Positions 1 through 26,433 are shown, counted from the stretch's first letter. The stretch is 64,000 bases of DNA from Cyanoderma ruficeps (GCA_008694505.1 VZDJ01007753.1:17953003-18017002), one strand, 5' to 3'. The notes: generated by a model not told the origin, from the letters alone. Translations and numbers: made by a program.

Positions 1-11620
<11,620 letters not shown>

Positions 11621-14600
11621 AGTCTTGTTTCCCTGTCTGCGGGCTGGGATTCCACCTCCTCCATCCCCCTCCTCAACTCAGTTTCCCGGCTCCATCTCCT
11701 TTCTCAGATCCCATCGGTGGCCATCCACTGTCAACACCTGTTCATGGTCCCTCGAAGTGTTTTGGTGTGTGTACTCCATATCACTGGGCAAGTAAGAGTC
11801 ATGCCATGAAATCTGTGTCCTCTGCACCAGGGCAGCAGAAGCCAAGGCCCGGTAACTGCCCTGGCCCCAGTCACTCAGGGACTTTGATTTTCCTGAAACA
11901 GATTTTCCCATGTGCTGCTGAAAAGTGGGTCGATGCTCACTGATGCCTAGAACACATACTGATTTGGAGGTATCAGTGGGGAGTGACTCTTCTGCTGCAG
12001 ACCACCAGCAGAAAAACTGTGTGCAGCATGAAGCATTGTTTTGTTAGGCCTAACAACGTGGCTGCATTGAATATTGGAACAGTTGGATGTATTTTGGTTG
12101 CATTGTTGTGCCAAGATATTTTGTAGGTCTTACGTTGTGCTTAAAAACCAGAGGATGGATGAAAAAAAAATCCCACAGTGATTTTTTTTTTCCTCAGTAA
12201 TATATTGGGATGCATCTTTTTATTACCCATACAACTGTGGTGCAATGCATTCAAGCTTCTCTCTGCAACCATGAGGACATTTTAAAATGGAAATTTGAGT
12301 TTCTCCTTGGGGTATGTACAGCCTACTGTGGTGGTATGTGGTGTTGCACTGCTGGGCAAACTGGGATAGCTGTGTGGCGTACCTCCATGTAAAGGTATTA
12401 ATGCAGGTCTGGGACTGGTGCCTGGATGATTCCTTGTCAGCAGGGCCAATGAGCTGGGCTTTATGCATTGGTAATGTTACTCCCTGCTGCTAATTTTCTG
12501 GACCTTGTTGAGGTTGTGGTCACTGTGTGGGACAGACATACATCTACTCACTTGAGTCCAAAAGCCACAGCCACAAGGAGAAGCAAATAGCATCATACTT
12601 ACTGTGATAGAAGTACAATTTTGAAAATGCTTTCACAAGAGAAATTACAGCTAAGATATTCAGGAGTGATAACATGATTTCAAGTGCTTTCATTTCCAGG
12701 TGCCCTACTAGATACATCCTCAAGAAATCTTATTTTATGGAAATGGATGCTTGGCATTTTCAGGTACCTCAAGCCAAGAGTGAGATAAATTCCTTACAAA
12801 TCTTGCTCAAAGTACATGTGATCTAAAATCAGGAAATCCTGGGGGGCGGGTGTGGCAGGGGTGGATATTAGTCACAGTAGCTAGAGTGGAATTGATGTGT
12901 GGAACCTAAATATTAAGGAAGGAAAATTCCTATTGGGACATTGTTTTAGTCTGCCTGCTAGTCATATTACACAAAGTAAGTTTAAGTAATTTCAGAGGTT
13001 TCATTGTGCCATTATTGATTGCTGCTTGGGAGAATTCACAAGGACAACATATATCTCTTGTGCTGGAACGCTGACTTTGCCAGAGGAAAGGAGATTGCCA
13101 CAGAGGATTAATTGCTGAGATCTGAGCAGCTGCAGAAGCTATCGAAGAAGAAACTGTTTTCTTGAAGGGTGATGTAGCAAAGTGACATTGTGAATAGTTG
13201 CTTCCCTTTTTCAGCATTTGCCTGAGCGCATGGACTTACATGGCATAGGGGGCACTGAGATATAAGTGTCTTTCTCCTCTCCCACCCTCTGCTTAAGGGA
13301 TCTTAGAGATTTCTTCATTTGGTTACTGATCAACAGTGGTGGTCTGAAACAAGCTATGAAAAGTGTAAGTTTTCTTACAGGAGTTTGGCAGTGGCCATTG
13401 GCATTATGGGTGCAGATGTGGTGAGAAATGGTCACAAAATAGTGATAAAACTGGGTGGTCCTTGCATTATGAACTATACTGAATATACCAAACAGTGACT
13501 TATTCCCCAGTGTTGCCTGAGCACACAAATGAGTTTTCCACCTTATAGTTCTGCCAGAAATGTCCAAACTCTCTTCCTGACATTGATGATGCCTATGAAG
13601 GTGAATGCCACAATCTTGTAAATCCCAAAACAGACCGTAACAGAAATCTCTGAATGATTGCTGCTTATTGGCCAACTTAGACTCTTTGTTGATAGCAAAG
13701 GGTATCCTTCAGCTGAGAGCTGGATCTCTCTGCCAGAGAATTCAAAGCTGCCATAAAATGTGCAGACTGGCAAAAGTGAGTTTAGTCCACCAGATCCTTC
13801 TTCCTGGAGAGGAGTTAAGTAGTGTTGGCTGTACTAAAATATTTAGGAAATATCACACCAGCCATAGGGTCACCACACTGACCACAGCATAAGGGACTGC
13901 TTTTGTTTGTTTGCTTGCTTTTCAAGAGGAATGTGGGGCTTGGAGGAAAACATTAGACAAGTCAGACAAGATTTGTGCTTGGGAGATAACTCACATTTCA
14001 TTTAACATATGACGTGACGTTCAGGTCTAGATTTCAGCTCAGGCCCACTAGACTCCCCATACAGGCTTGCCAGTGGTCAATACCTTTAGTGATATTCAGC
14101 TTGAAAACATGACAGGAGCCTGAAAGCATTAGAAAGAGTAAGTTTATGTATTATATTGATACACTGAACTGTGAAATAAAGCATACATACATTCAGATAA
14201 AATTAAGCCAGTTTGCAGTCATTACCTGTATGCCATGAGATGAGGTCATGGTATTGGTCAGGATTAGCTGTTTTCCCTTTCTTTTGTCCAATGGGGAGGG
14301 ATTTTCTGTCCATAGAAGCAGAACATGCTTATCTATCCTATTCTGTAATAGATGGGGTGTACCTGTCTGTCTGGATGCCCCCAAGTGCTGTGAGTATCTA
14401 AAATTGCCTGAATGTGCCTGTCTCTCCTCCTCCACACTGAGTTTCCTCAGCGTGTTCCAAAAGCATACACTTTTATTGCTTAATTATTATTAATAGTAGT
14501 ATTATGCAGAGGTCACATGCTTCGTAGGATATTTTAGGATCTGTGACTCATTCAACTATAATTTCCTGTTCACTGGTTACCTGAAGAAAATTGTCTTTGT

Positions 14601-14799
14601 GGAGTCCTGTTCGTGGCTGGAAGATGTGGGGGAAATGGTAAATATTTTGAAAAATACTGGATCTTACATATGTGTGAGCTGTCCCAGCCTTCCTCCAGGT
14701 GCAATTGTTTCTGCCTGCACACAAGACGATTAATTTACAGGCATATGGAACAGATTCTCTGCATTTCAGGATACTGCTGTAAGGAAACTGGAAAGGCTC

Positions 14800-15274
14800 C
14801 TGAGACAGTTGAGGAGGCTGGGCACTTGGGCTCTGGTGGGACATTGAAGGGCTGGACAATCTTTTCTGTGAAGACAGGCTGAGAGAGTTGGAGTTGTTCA
14901 GCGTGGAGAAAAGAAGACTTGGAGGGGGGGACCTTTTTGCAGGCTTTCAGTACCTAAAGGGGGCTAGAAGAGAGTTGGAGAGGGACTTTTAACAAGGGCA
15001 AGTAGTGTTATGACAAGGGGGAAAGGCTTTAAAGTGAAAGAGGGTAGATTTACTGGACATAAAGGAGACATTTGTCTATGATGAGGGGGGTGAGGAACGA
15101 GAACAGGTTGCCCAGAGAAGCTTCTAGAGAACACATCCCAAGAAGTGCTCAAGGCCAAGCTGGATGGGGCTTTGAGCAACTTGGGCTAGTGAAAAGTGTC
15201 CATGCCCATGGCAGGTCGGTTGGAACGAGATGGTCTTTATGGTTCCTTCCAACCCAAACCATTCTATGATTCTT
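14800..15274 (+). mobile_element. CR1 LINE, 5'-truncated 3' end
   Basis: The text runs through hallmarks of the avian CR1 3' region in order: the gacaggctgagagagttgg segment, ggctttcagtacctaaaggg, gagaagcttctagagaacac, and the terminal ccaacccaaaccattctatg plus attct tail. Like most CR1 copies it keeps only the 3' few hundred bases. Divergence is moderate with several small indels. The 5' boundary is approximate. Open frames inside it are remnants without function. Confidence 0.92.
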
Positions 15275-18200
15275 CTAGATGGATGTGAATCCACTGTAGC
15301 ATTTATGCTGTTCGGTGAGCTTTTTGTAAATTGGAACTCTAAGGGCCGCTATGAGGAAGCAAGTTTATATATATTGAAAACCAGGTATCAATTTGGAAAG
15401 TGGTATAGCATGTAAGGCCTCAGTCCAGTTCTTGGTGCATTCATTCATGTTGATGGGACTGTGGACCATGTGAGAGTTGTTTCATCAAATCCTTCCTGCC
15501 AAAACACAAGCCTCACCTATCTCCTATTGTGATGAAAATGGTGTCAATCCCTTTTGAACAGAAGAGATCCCTCATTGCCTCCATTCAGCTGCAGAATTCC
15601 CGAACAGCAGCAAGCTTCCAGCATATACAGCTGCTGCTGCTACAGTCTGTCACCAGCTTAGTCAATCATCCATTATTTATTTCCAAACTGTATGTAAAGC
15701 TCTGCAGCGTAGCCTTTTATGTCCATATACAGGGAAAAGAAGAGAAAGAACTTCTGAAAGGCCAGGAGAACAAAAACAGAGAAGCCTCTGAAATCCTTTG
15801 TTGAGGAAACTGTCTTGTGTTATTACATCCAAGGAAGAGAGGAAAGGGAAATAAAATCGCATTCAACAGAAGGTGCCACCTTGGTACGAATTTCTTTGAT
15901 CTCTCCATATCATTTGTTGCAATCAAAAATTCCTTTTTAGAACATGAGATCCTTTGTTTACAAGTGTCCATCAAATGCAACACACTTGGAGAGTATTGTG
16001 CATGTCTTCGTCCCCAGTCTGCATTCTGTGTTGGGTCAGTTCATCCTGTGGGCTGTTTGATGCCTGCTGACTGCCTGGTTGAGAATGGTTAATTGGGACT
16101 ACACTGAATTTCCCAGGAATAGTGTACAATCAAGGAAGAACAGCCCACAGAAGTGTTTGCAGGCAAATAAGAGAGTCTCCATGACAAAACGTTGCTTGTA
16201 TGCGTATATGAGCAGCATCTTTGTCACAAAAAATGCTTGCTGACAATACTAAGAGGTAGATGGTTAAACAGAGCAGCTGTTCAGAATTAAAACAACTGTT
16301 CCAAATTCTGGTTTTAGCATTCTGTATTCTCTCTTTTTCATAAATGTGGTAACAAATTGCTAACTAAGAGGCTTACCCATGAACCCAGGACAGGTCAAAT
16401 CAAAGAATTTAACATCATTCCCAGTGTTTCTTTTTGCACTTTAATTAAAAATGAGTACTCTGATTTGCGGAACAGTCACACTGGAAGGAAATGCTGCAAA
16501 AAAGAAGTTTGAAAACCACTTTTAACCTCTTAATCAGCTGTTGACATCCCATCTGCAAGCTGCAGCTATAATCTCCCAAGTGAACCCCAGTGTTCTGGGT
16601 AGCTCTTGCACCTTACTCAGGCTGAACTAAAGAGCAGCAAGGTTGATTCCTCTGTTGTGTGTGAAAAGAATAGATCTGGGAAAAATCACACCCACATCTT
16701 GCTTATCAGATGGATATTGAGAACCACAAAGTAGGCACTCCTATATCTTTCAGCACTCATTTTTCCTCTGTCTTATCTTCCAGCATCCAAAACTGTCCTA
16801 ATTCTGAAGTCACATCTATGCCAGGCAAAGGAGAGTGGTGTGTGGTTTTTGAGTTAGCAGTGACCTAGATCTGACTTGAGAACAATGCTTTTTCTGAGAC
16901 CCTAAGGAAGCAGACCCTCGCTCCACTGTTAGTTGCTACTGCCCCAGGGAGACCTACAGAACTGCCTAATGCTACACCACCACACCATTACAGGCTCCAG
17001 TTTCTGCACATCAGCTGTTCCACCAGCCTGGCAGGGTGCCTGTTCCAACCCTCCATGGAGGTGAAGGCACTCATTCCAGTAATGCTGAAAGACTGCATAT
17101 TGAGAGGCATTAGTGGGGAATAAGAAACTGCATAGAAGCATTTACTGCAGGTCTGCTCATGCCCAGGTAAATGGCAAGTATTTCAATGTTAGTAAAGGTC
17201 ACTTAACTCCAAGAGTGACCAGGTGACACTTTGTGTTCAGATCTGTACAGGAGTGCAGACTAAGTCACTTGGGTTTGAGTCTAATGAGACAGTATGTGAG
17301 TGTAAATGGAAACTGAATTACTGAACAACACAAAGAAAGAATCCTAAAATGCACTGATTCCCCATGAACTTTGAATTGCTGGTACTCTGAAGAGAAATGC
17401 CATCCAATGGTCACCAGCAGTAAAGCCTGCTTAGTTTGTCTACATGAGGACTGTTGCCTAGTCTTTACACCATGCTTACATCTTCAGGATCGAGCAGTGA
17501 TTGCAGCTGCATTCCAGCATAAGTGCATATTTATCGTTACTTGCCCATTACCTAAAGAGCTCACACCAGCACCCTTGGGTTCAACTTGCACATACAGCAG
17601 TAACTCATACAGCTGAAATCTTCCATGATATCATATAGGCACACATCAAAAGTGCATCTAACTACCTCTAAGCTGGAAAAAACATCTCTTTCTTAGTATT
17701 GTGGCATAGCCTTTTTTTATGAGATTAAAAACGACACATGGGAGCAAATGGAAATGCTTGTGCTTCTAATTGCTTGCTCTGTGTGAGACACAGCTATTCC
17801 CAACTTCAGCTGAACTGCAAGAAGAAAACTACAAGCAGTAATTTTACAGGGCAAGCAGACCTGCTAGAGAAGTGTCTGCTTTTTTAATATCTGGTCTGGC
17901 AGTGTGTGAAGGAGTTAAGTTGTCTCACAACAAGCAGAGTTGTCTGGAAAGTTCCTAGTTTGCAATGTCTTTGAAAACCAGGACTCACAAGAATTGTCTT
18001 GCATATCCCATCTGTTTTCATTGTCTTATGTCATGGCACAATCTTTGCTAAGGTAACGGTTTAATGCCTACTAACTTTGTCATTCTGGAGGGGTACCAAA
18101 CCCTGGCCTCTGGAAAGGTTCTTGCTGTTCTAGACATACTTGATTGGGCTGATGTCAAAGAGAGAGTTTGTGCTGTTTTCCTGTCTGATCTCAAAAGTCC

Positions 18201-19742
18201 CTGCAAGTTGTTGATGGTGATCAAAGTGGCCTCTGAGGAGAAACAGGTTATTTCAGGAAGTGTGGCTGACGATAGAGTAAATGGTACTGTCCCCTAAGAG
18301 AGCACTTAGCCACTCTGTCGGCAGACTGGCAGGCCCTGCAGCTCAGTTAGCTGTGCTATCTTTGGAAGAGAAGTGAGACAAAGGTGTTCCATGGTCCTGA
18401 CCTTTAGCATGCCTGTGCTGTTATTGAGTTTGAAGGGTAAACTGCAGGGCCTAGGTCAAATTTCAGTGTAAATGCATTTGTACTTGCTTTTCCAGTTGGA
18501 TGTAGTTATTCTGTTTGCTTTTCTCTCTCTCTCTCCTAATATGCTGAGGGTGCTGCAGTGCACAGCTAAGCAGATGGCTCACATCATCCTAGAGACAGAT
18601 CCAGTTCTGAGCACAGGGATTCTTGTATCTAAAGAAGTGCTCAAGTGAAACCATTTGAGTAAAAGCTGCACGGAGATGGTTAAGCTCATTTACCACATAT
18701 ATGGGTGATTTGCTTACAAGAAAAAGGAATAAAAACGATGAAAGAGGAACACTTCTTGCTGTATCTCCAGCATTCATCATGCAGCATATGGGGTTTTCCT
18801 GAGGACGCGCATTCCCAGATTTCCTACAAACAAATTTGTGAGGTCTGGTGAGCACAAAGCCCCGGGCAGTGTGGTCACAGACTTACCATCTGTGTACAAT
18901 CTCAGTAGCATCAGCCCTGCAGTTTACATGAGGTTCTCATCTATCAAATTTTGTTGCAAAAATGGTTCTGTTCCCCATCCAGACAGCTTTCCAGGCCAGG
19001 TCTCATCTTCCAGGACAATGCAGTGATGGAAGGTGGCCAGGATTGTGTGGTATAACCATGTGTATACTGAGAGCTTAAATGAACATCATTGCTTCATCCT
19101 ACAAAGAGAAGAGAAATTCTAATGGATCTTGATGTGCGAGTGACTTCCAAACTCATTTAGTAGGTCCACGTAATATTGCCAATGTAAGGTCTCAAGTGTG
19201 GACAGGTAGAGATTAGTACTATCCCTATTTAATTGAAGTTCACTGACGATCTCACTGCAGAAAATTTATTTAGTGGTTCCTGCAACACACTGTTATTTAT
19301 ATTAACACACTGTAGGCTGTTTGAAAGGTATTTCTTTCCCCATAAGCTGTCACGCACAGCCTACATTAACAATATTGCCCTGAGGAGGGTCAGATGAGCA
19401 GTCCTTATGGACCTACTTGTCTGTGCACACCTGTCACAATAATTTCTTAGCCCTGAGCAGGAATGTCCTGGTGGCTCAGGAAATAAAGATTTCCTGGTGT
19501 TGAGGAGACTGAATAGAATCAAAATGGACTATTTTTCTCCAAAATGAAAATATCTGTATTAATATAGATTTTTTTCAATTACTCATTGACCGTATCTCTA
19601 TTTGCTTCTCTGATTGCATGTCCTGTCAACTAACTACCCAATGGCTGCAGTATCCAGACTTCATTTAATTCTTAACCCATTGGTTTTCAAGTAAGTATGG
19701 TTTGTTTGTGAGGATCAGCCCAGATAAATCTCATGGGGAAAT

Positions 19743-19786
19743 TTCCTTCCTTCCTTCCTTCCTTCCTTCCTTCCTTCCTTCCTTCC
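19743..19786. repeat. (TTCC)n microsatellite
   Basis: About eleven uninterrupted TTCC units lie in non-coding DNA. Uninterrupted arrays of this length are normally polymorphic. Confidence 0.97.
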
Positions 19787-21988
19787 TCGTGAAGTTGTAC
19801 AATTATTTGACTGTTTTCATCACAGTTCTAGGCTTAGAAATACCAATACTAAAAAATGCAGAGTAGTTAGGAGAATAAGCTATGCTTGACCTTTTTAGTA
19901 AGATTGCTTATTCTGTACTGGGAATTTTTAAAATTGTACTGAATAAATTTGATTAAAGAGGAATATAAAACAGATAAACACATTCATTTTAAAAGATGAA
20001 ATTCATCTAAAAAGAGAAATAAATGCAGCTTTCCATGTCCACTTTTATAAATGTTTAAAGACAGAGGAGACATTTGATCTGTCATAAAACCCAGTATGGA
20101 TGAGAAAACCCATGAGCAACACAAAAATTCAGGCTACTGTTTCTGTATCCTTGATACTCACCTGAGAATCAGTTTGAAGTGATCAATTATTCTGCCCAGA
20201 ATAGAATCCAAGGTTTCATCTCAAAGGCTAGTAAGTCATTAGCCATATAATATTCCTCTCCACTCACCTTTCCTCTTTCGGAAGGAACAACAACAGTGAG
20301 TTGAATAGATGGATAATATGGATGGAAAAGATACTCCAGTATCCTGGAACTAAAATCTGAAAGATTTTGATTTCACCACAGGTCTTATAGTGGATTTGCG
20401 AAGGCAAGAAAACTCATTTAACCTACCCTTCCTTAAATCCAAACCTTGCTGCGACTTGGAATAAAAAAAATAAAATTAACACGATTGAGAGACTTGGTAA
20501 AGTGTCAGGCACTAAACAAGGATTATTTTGGGGTTGTACAGCTGTATAAGACTGCATAGCTCAGTAAGGCTCAAGCTGTCCTTTTTCAGTACAGAGCCCC
20601 AACTGATTATGTAAGGACATATCCTGCTGGGCAGAAATGCAATTTCCCACAGATGTAATTTTTTACAGATGCAGAACTCTATATGTGAATGAAACACTTT
20701 GCTGCTGATTTGTCCCATAGTGGGGAAGCCCATCCTGGAAAAACAGCCCTATTGATGAAGGGTGATCATTGCCCTGCCTTATGTTTTTTTCTCTTGAACA
20801 ACAATATACACTTCATGGCACTGAATCAAGCTGTGAAGGACAGTCATGTGGTGTATGCTGATGGTAAATGTTAATTTTTGACAGATTTGTAGGACATACA
20901 GTTTGTCTGTATTCATCTCCTAATGTTCCCATTACCATTATTTATCACTGCATCACGATAGCTCCTGAGTCCCAGTGGAGCCCCACTGAGCTAAGTACTA
21001 TAGAAACACATGCCTGGCTTTGCTGCTTTGGCTTCACTCCAGCAGATCAGCTATATTCATGTATCTCCTGCCTTGCTATTCTAATTTTTTCCTGTTCAAC
21101 AAATGGAATGTTTAAAACACTGGGGAGGCGAGATCAGGAGAAATGATCAAATAAGATAATTTCATTTTTAATCTGTAAGTGTCCTTGCTCCAGTCTCTAT
21201 TGCACAGATAGAAAAACATGACTAGTTATTTGCTGGATATGCAAATATCCCAGCATGTTCTGTAAGTTGCCACATACCTGCTTACTTCAGTATGATCTGC
21301 AAAGCAAAGGAGTGCTGTGGCTCTTTCCATTATACAGGTGAGGTTCTGGTATCAGTGCGGGCTCATCACTTGTTTGGAGCAGATGCTGAATCTCTGTGAA
21401 GTGAACTTAATTAATTTACCCTCCTCTTTCCTACCAAAGCCCAGTGTAAAGTATTTACAACTGGCTGACTCTTGGCTGATGTGATTGAGAGAATATCCCA
21501 CATGGAGGGTTCTCACATGTGCAAATAAAGTGCCCTCCTGCTAAGCTACTTTGTCCCAGCTTGGTACATCCTGAGCTCAGGGAATCAAGTACAGGCTCTG
21601 CAAGTTTCTGTGGAGTGGCATAGCAACTCTGATCTCAGTCTCTGATGATGGACAGTGCAGCACCAGCATGATGCGCTGATACTGTTCTGATACCCAAGGG
21701 ATCTACCTTGCTTCTTTGGGATCTTGCTGAAGCAAAGTATAAGATAACCTGTATTTGGGTAGGGAAACCTGGAATTTTTTTAATGTAGCCTGTAATAGGA
21801 ATGTTGTTAGTCCTGCGGAAGAAGGCATTTCCCACTCCTGAGAGTGGGATTTCTCTATAAATTGCAGATCCCATAGCACATGCTGATCACCAATTCACTA
21901 GTAATTTCCTACCCCATAGAGGACCTTGCACCTTAGAGGCTACAGGGCAACAAAGTGAAGGCTATAATGACACTCTCTGCAGCCACTT

Positions 21989-22016
21989 GGGAAGGGAAGG
22001 GAAGGGAAGGGAAGGG
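21989..22016. repeat. (GGGAA)n short tandem repeat
   Basis: About five near-perfect GGGAA units lie in intergenic DNA. Confidence 0.93.
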
Positions 22017-23076
22017 GAACACAGACTTTCTCAGCCACATTTGTAGTGACCAAGGAAATCCCCTCTCTGAAAATACCTTGATCAGACTAAGCAGTCAAAA
22101 GCCCATATAGCTGTTGAGACGAAAGGCCCCCATAAACTCATGCCACCTCTACCAAACTGGGCCTTTCCTCTCTCCAAAACAATGTCCACTTAGCTTTAAT
22201 ATAACCTTTGGTATATGCAGTATTACCCAGCAGGGAAGGAACACTTGGTTATAGATAATTTCTCACAGGCCCAGCAAATAGTCCAGGTTGTCCACCTTAG
22301 GTTAGCTCAGACATTAGTGCTAAATTCCCGCTCGCTCTGGACCCAGGGATGAACAGCCCTGGCTATTACCTGGGCTCAACTCTTGGGCCACTTGCCTGCC
22401 TTCAATTTTGCATAGTGTGGAGGCACAGATGAAGAAGAACAGTGCAGCCAGGATTGAAATAATGTGTTTTTTTCAGTACCTGTTGAGGTGAGGACACATA
22501 AAATTCCTGTGAAGGAAGAAAAGGTGTTAGAGTTACAGGCAACTAACACAGGGGAAAATAATGCAAAAGGAGAGCAGGGGAAAAGGGCTGCAATTAAAGA
22601 CCTGCCTGGACCATTAGGTACCTGAGACGATTGATGAAGTGTGCACACTAAGATTTAATGGTAGGTGAGGATATCTGTTTTAGATAGATGGAAGGTGCAG
22701 AGAAAAAGCATTTGTGACTCAATGGACAGAGCAGAAATGAAAATTCTTCACTGAAGTGAAATAGATCCCTTTTAGCATTATGAGGCATGCAGTTGTTGAA
22801 GCAGAGATATTGCTAGACAATTTCATAAATATTCTGCTACCATTGCTCTTGCTGGATTTTGTAGCTCTCTCCAATCTTGAAACATATAAATTAAGTGTTT
22901 CTTTTCACTTCCTGATCTGGTCAGCCTGTCCATGTTTTGCATCCTCCCACTGGGAAGCACAGGGCTCACTGCCAAACTGAAGCCCTCTGTTTTTCAATGG
23001 AAAATGAAGTAAATCAGGAAAACAAATCTTGATTTTTTCATCAGACTGGAGAGACTATTTTATTAAAGAACTCTTT

Positions 23077-23193
23077 CAGATCAGCCAAGAGCCTGACTTA
23101 AAGACACAGAAATCAAGGACTTTGCAATTTGGCCATATTTGGGGTTACAATGCACAGCAAAGTGATGGCATTCAAAGCTTACTGAGAGGTATC
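23077..23193 (+). repeat. Diverged duplicated block, copy A
   Basis: This block aligns by eye with 24323-24440. Shared anchors in the same order are a CAGC(A)A-G-GCCTGA segment, TTTGCAATTTGG, AGTGATGGC and CTTACTG/CCTACTGG. It is non-coding. It may be an old local duplication or two copies of an ancient interspersed repeat. Confidence 0.5.
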
Positions 23194-24322
23194 TGCCAAA
23201 CACTAAGGCTGTGGTGCAGTCCAGAGATTGGGAATATTAGATTGCTAGTCATGTGCAATAAACAGGATATATGGTGAGAAGATTGTTTTGATTTTCTCCC
23301 CATCCCTGTCCTGGGGAAGCCTTCATTGTCAGCAGACACTGTTTGCTTGTTGGCAGTGACTGGGCCAGGGCTCTGCTCCAGGGCCCTGACCTGCCCTTTG
23401 GAAACTGGGGGGAAATAAAACATCGGTTGACTCCCAAACCAGCAAACAAATGCACACAAGTAGAGCTGTATGGGATGGAGGTTGTGCTCCAGAGTTGCCT
23501 GACAGTTTCGTCTGCCTCTTGCCGAACGTCAGCCTGTATGTGACCTGGGCAGCTCTAGGGACATGGGGCAGCTTCTGCTTCTCCCTCCCTGGGAGATCCA
23601 ACACCTGTAGATTGTACTTGCTGCATCCTTCTTTGTCCTGGGCTTTTGCATTGACAAAGCCAAAGCAGCAGCAGAGATGCCAAGGTCAGAGATGTCTGCA
23701 GAGACACAGAAGTCAGCATCTGCAGTTGCTGGTTTTAATACATGATCAAATGCAAGATGACATAGTTTGTGCCTCTTTGCTTGGAAGCTCATTTCCCCTC
23801 CTGCCTGCAGTTGTTAGCAGCCATGTGGCATCCTGACATTTCATCTTTATTAACTTCTTGACAGATAGCCTTTTGGGGCTTACTGGTAGATTAATTGTTT
23901 TCAGGAAGTTTTTAGACTGTTAGCAGGGTTTCATCTTTTCTTTCCAGATTCTTTCAAACAGGAGACTCTAGTAAAGCACTATGAGATGTATTAAAATACT
24001 CTGAGGATGCCAGGAACATTACTCTTACTGTCCCCCAGTTCCTCTGCTCTTTACAGCCCAGAGCTGAGAGTAACAAGGTGGGGGAGGACACAATTTTGAG
24101 CAGGGCACCAGCTGCAGCCATCATTGCAGCCACTTTAGTTAGATTTTCCTAGTGGCATTTTTCCAGGGAAAAAAAAAAAAAAAGAGCTTACAAGCCTGGC
24201 TATTTTTTAATAGTCAATGCATGTGATTAGCAGTATTTATAAAAACTGTGCAGAAAACAGCATCTCAGGAAACGGAAAAGAACACGCAGATGCACTGAGC
24301 GAAAAGAGAAATTAACAGACTC

Positions 24323-24440
24323 TGAAGTCAGCAAAAGTGCCTGATTAAGGATTTAAAAATCAGAATTTTGCAATTTGGCTGTGCTGTGGGTTTCTAAAGC
24401 ACAATTCAGTGATGGCTTTTGAGGCCTACTGGAAACTATT
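24323..24440 (+). repeat. Diverged duplicated block, copy B
   Basis: This is the partner of 23077-23193, in the same orientation and about 1.25 kb away, with the same series of anchor words. Divergence is substantial, so the event is old. Confidence 0.5.
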
Positions 24441-26383
24441 TTGTAAATTACTGCATGTGTAATGCCATCTGAAGATACCAGCAAATTGAGTGTTTTCAGG
24501 GTGGAAAGAAAGAAACTTCACAAGCAGAAAGGTTAAAATGAAATTAGGGTGATGAACTCATGGTAGCCCCCTGAAACATTTCCTTTCTCTCCTTACAAAT
24601 TTTGTGCTTTGAGCATTTTCTTTGCATTGCCCATACATTTCTCTGGTTTGTTTACATGTCTTTCCCTCAAACCATGAGATAAGAATTTAAAAGAATATTT
24701 TCCCATTCCTATTTATTATAAACCAGTAGCAAATTGCTTGTTTCATAATTAATTGAAGCCCAGAAATTTTTCATTAGCATAAGAATTTAAATTTCTCTTG
24801 TGCTTCATTGCAGAACGAGATTTACTAGAACACAGAATGGGACTTGAAGATATTTACTATTAATCTGTGAGTTCAAATGCAAGTGGGCAGCATCTGAGGT
24901 GCTGTGATGATACCCTTGTTCAGGAGCCTCTATTATGTTTTGGAAACCACCCAGAGTTTAATGATAAGGATTCATAAACAATACTTTTCATCCAATGGTG
25001 TATATCTAGCTTATTTATTTAGTCCCTGCAGACTGTTAGAAATGTGCACAGAGATGGTTTTCCATCCCTTTTTAGATGCAGTCCTCTCAGTTTAGCTTTG
25101 CTTATTTGAAACTATAAAGGGACTCCTTGGTAGTGTCCCTGCTGTACCCATAATGTGGTTTGGAGCACTCAGCACTACCAATCCTACATCCACTGGAGAT
25201 AGCAAACATTGTAAATTAAGGACAGTCTCTTCTGTTACATACAGGGGAGCATAGTAGCATGAGATTCCTCATTAGCTCTGACTACAGAAATACAGAAAAA
25301 TAATTTCACTGCGGGGAGAGTGACACTAAATGACATCTGAACACCAGGACTTGAAAAGGTGTCAGTTTTCATCCAAGTGTTTTATGCATTTTTAAAGCAC
25401 ACAAATGGAACGAATATGTCTAAATATTCATTGCTTAAGGTGCCTTTCTCTGACATCAAAAGCAGTGTGCATAAATTCCTCATTTTATGTGATAGTTTTC
25501 ATTATCTCTCCATCTGTAATCCACACCTCCTGCTAAGAGGGACAGAACTCCAGTGCTCATTAGGACTCTCCTGTTAGAGGAAGCCAGGGGAAAAAGCTCT
25601 TATCTTTTATGCTATAGCAGAAGGTGAAAATGTTACCAGATGAACAATTCTTTCCAGCAGTGCTTTGGCTACTCTCACTATATAATTGAAAATTCATTGT
25701 AAGCAATCAAGCCCCATTATTTCTCACCCAGGAATCTTTACTTTTTAGCCTCTTGCTCATCCAAATACATACTTGCTGAGAAGAGGTGCAGAGTCAGCAG
25801 GAAAGATGGACAACATGAATAATTAAAATAGAGGTTGAGTTTCCATTTGCTACTGAAAAATGGTTTGCACAAAATTAGAATGAAACAGGGCAATCAGAGA
25901 TGCTCCAGAAGGGTGGCTGTTATGTCTGGTGGCATTTTCCCCTCCAGGAGGATTGTTCATGACAGGGATACAGAGGTATTTGGTTTAGAATGGCAACTTA
26001 TCATAGTATTATTTGGAAACATTCTGGTGTGGATAATACTAGAGAGATGTGTTTGGCAAAGGTAGAAACTGCTAATGAGTAGCAGCTAACTAATGAATGG
26101 GGACCTGCAATGTGCACACATGAGAATTACCCCATGGAAAAGCACATATTACACAAAATATTATCTCAGTGACAAAGACAAGCACCCAGGAATTTGAAAA
26201 ATAAGGTTAGATTTGACTTTTAATCTAGTTGTGTTATTAAATGATGCCAAGTACTGCGTTTTCATGGCTTTCTTCTGAATTCAGTATTACAGTTGAACAG
26301 TGCTCTTCTGTTCAGTATTTTTGCTTCCACTGTTCGATCTTTTTAACTTATTTTTACTTATTTTGCCAATTAAGCAGATCTTC

Positions 26384-26433
26384 TTTTGAAGAAAAGATTA
26401 ATTTTCTTTTTTTGAAGAAAAGATTAATTTTCT
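26384..26433 (+). repeat. Tandem duplication, 26-bp period, two copies
   Basis: A 24-base word containing GAAGAAAAGATTAATTTTCT occurs at 26384-26407 and again at 26410-26433. The two copies are identical, so the duplication is probably recent. Confidence 0.93.
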
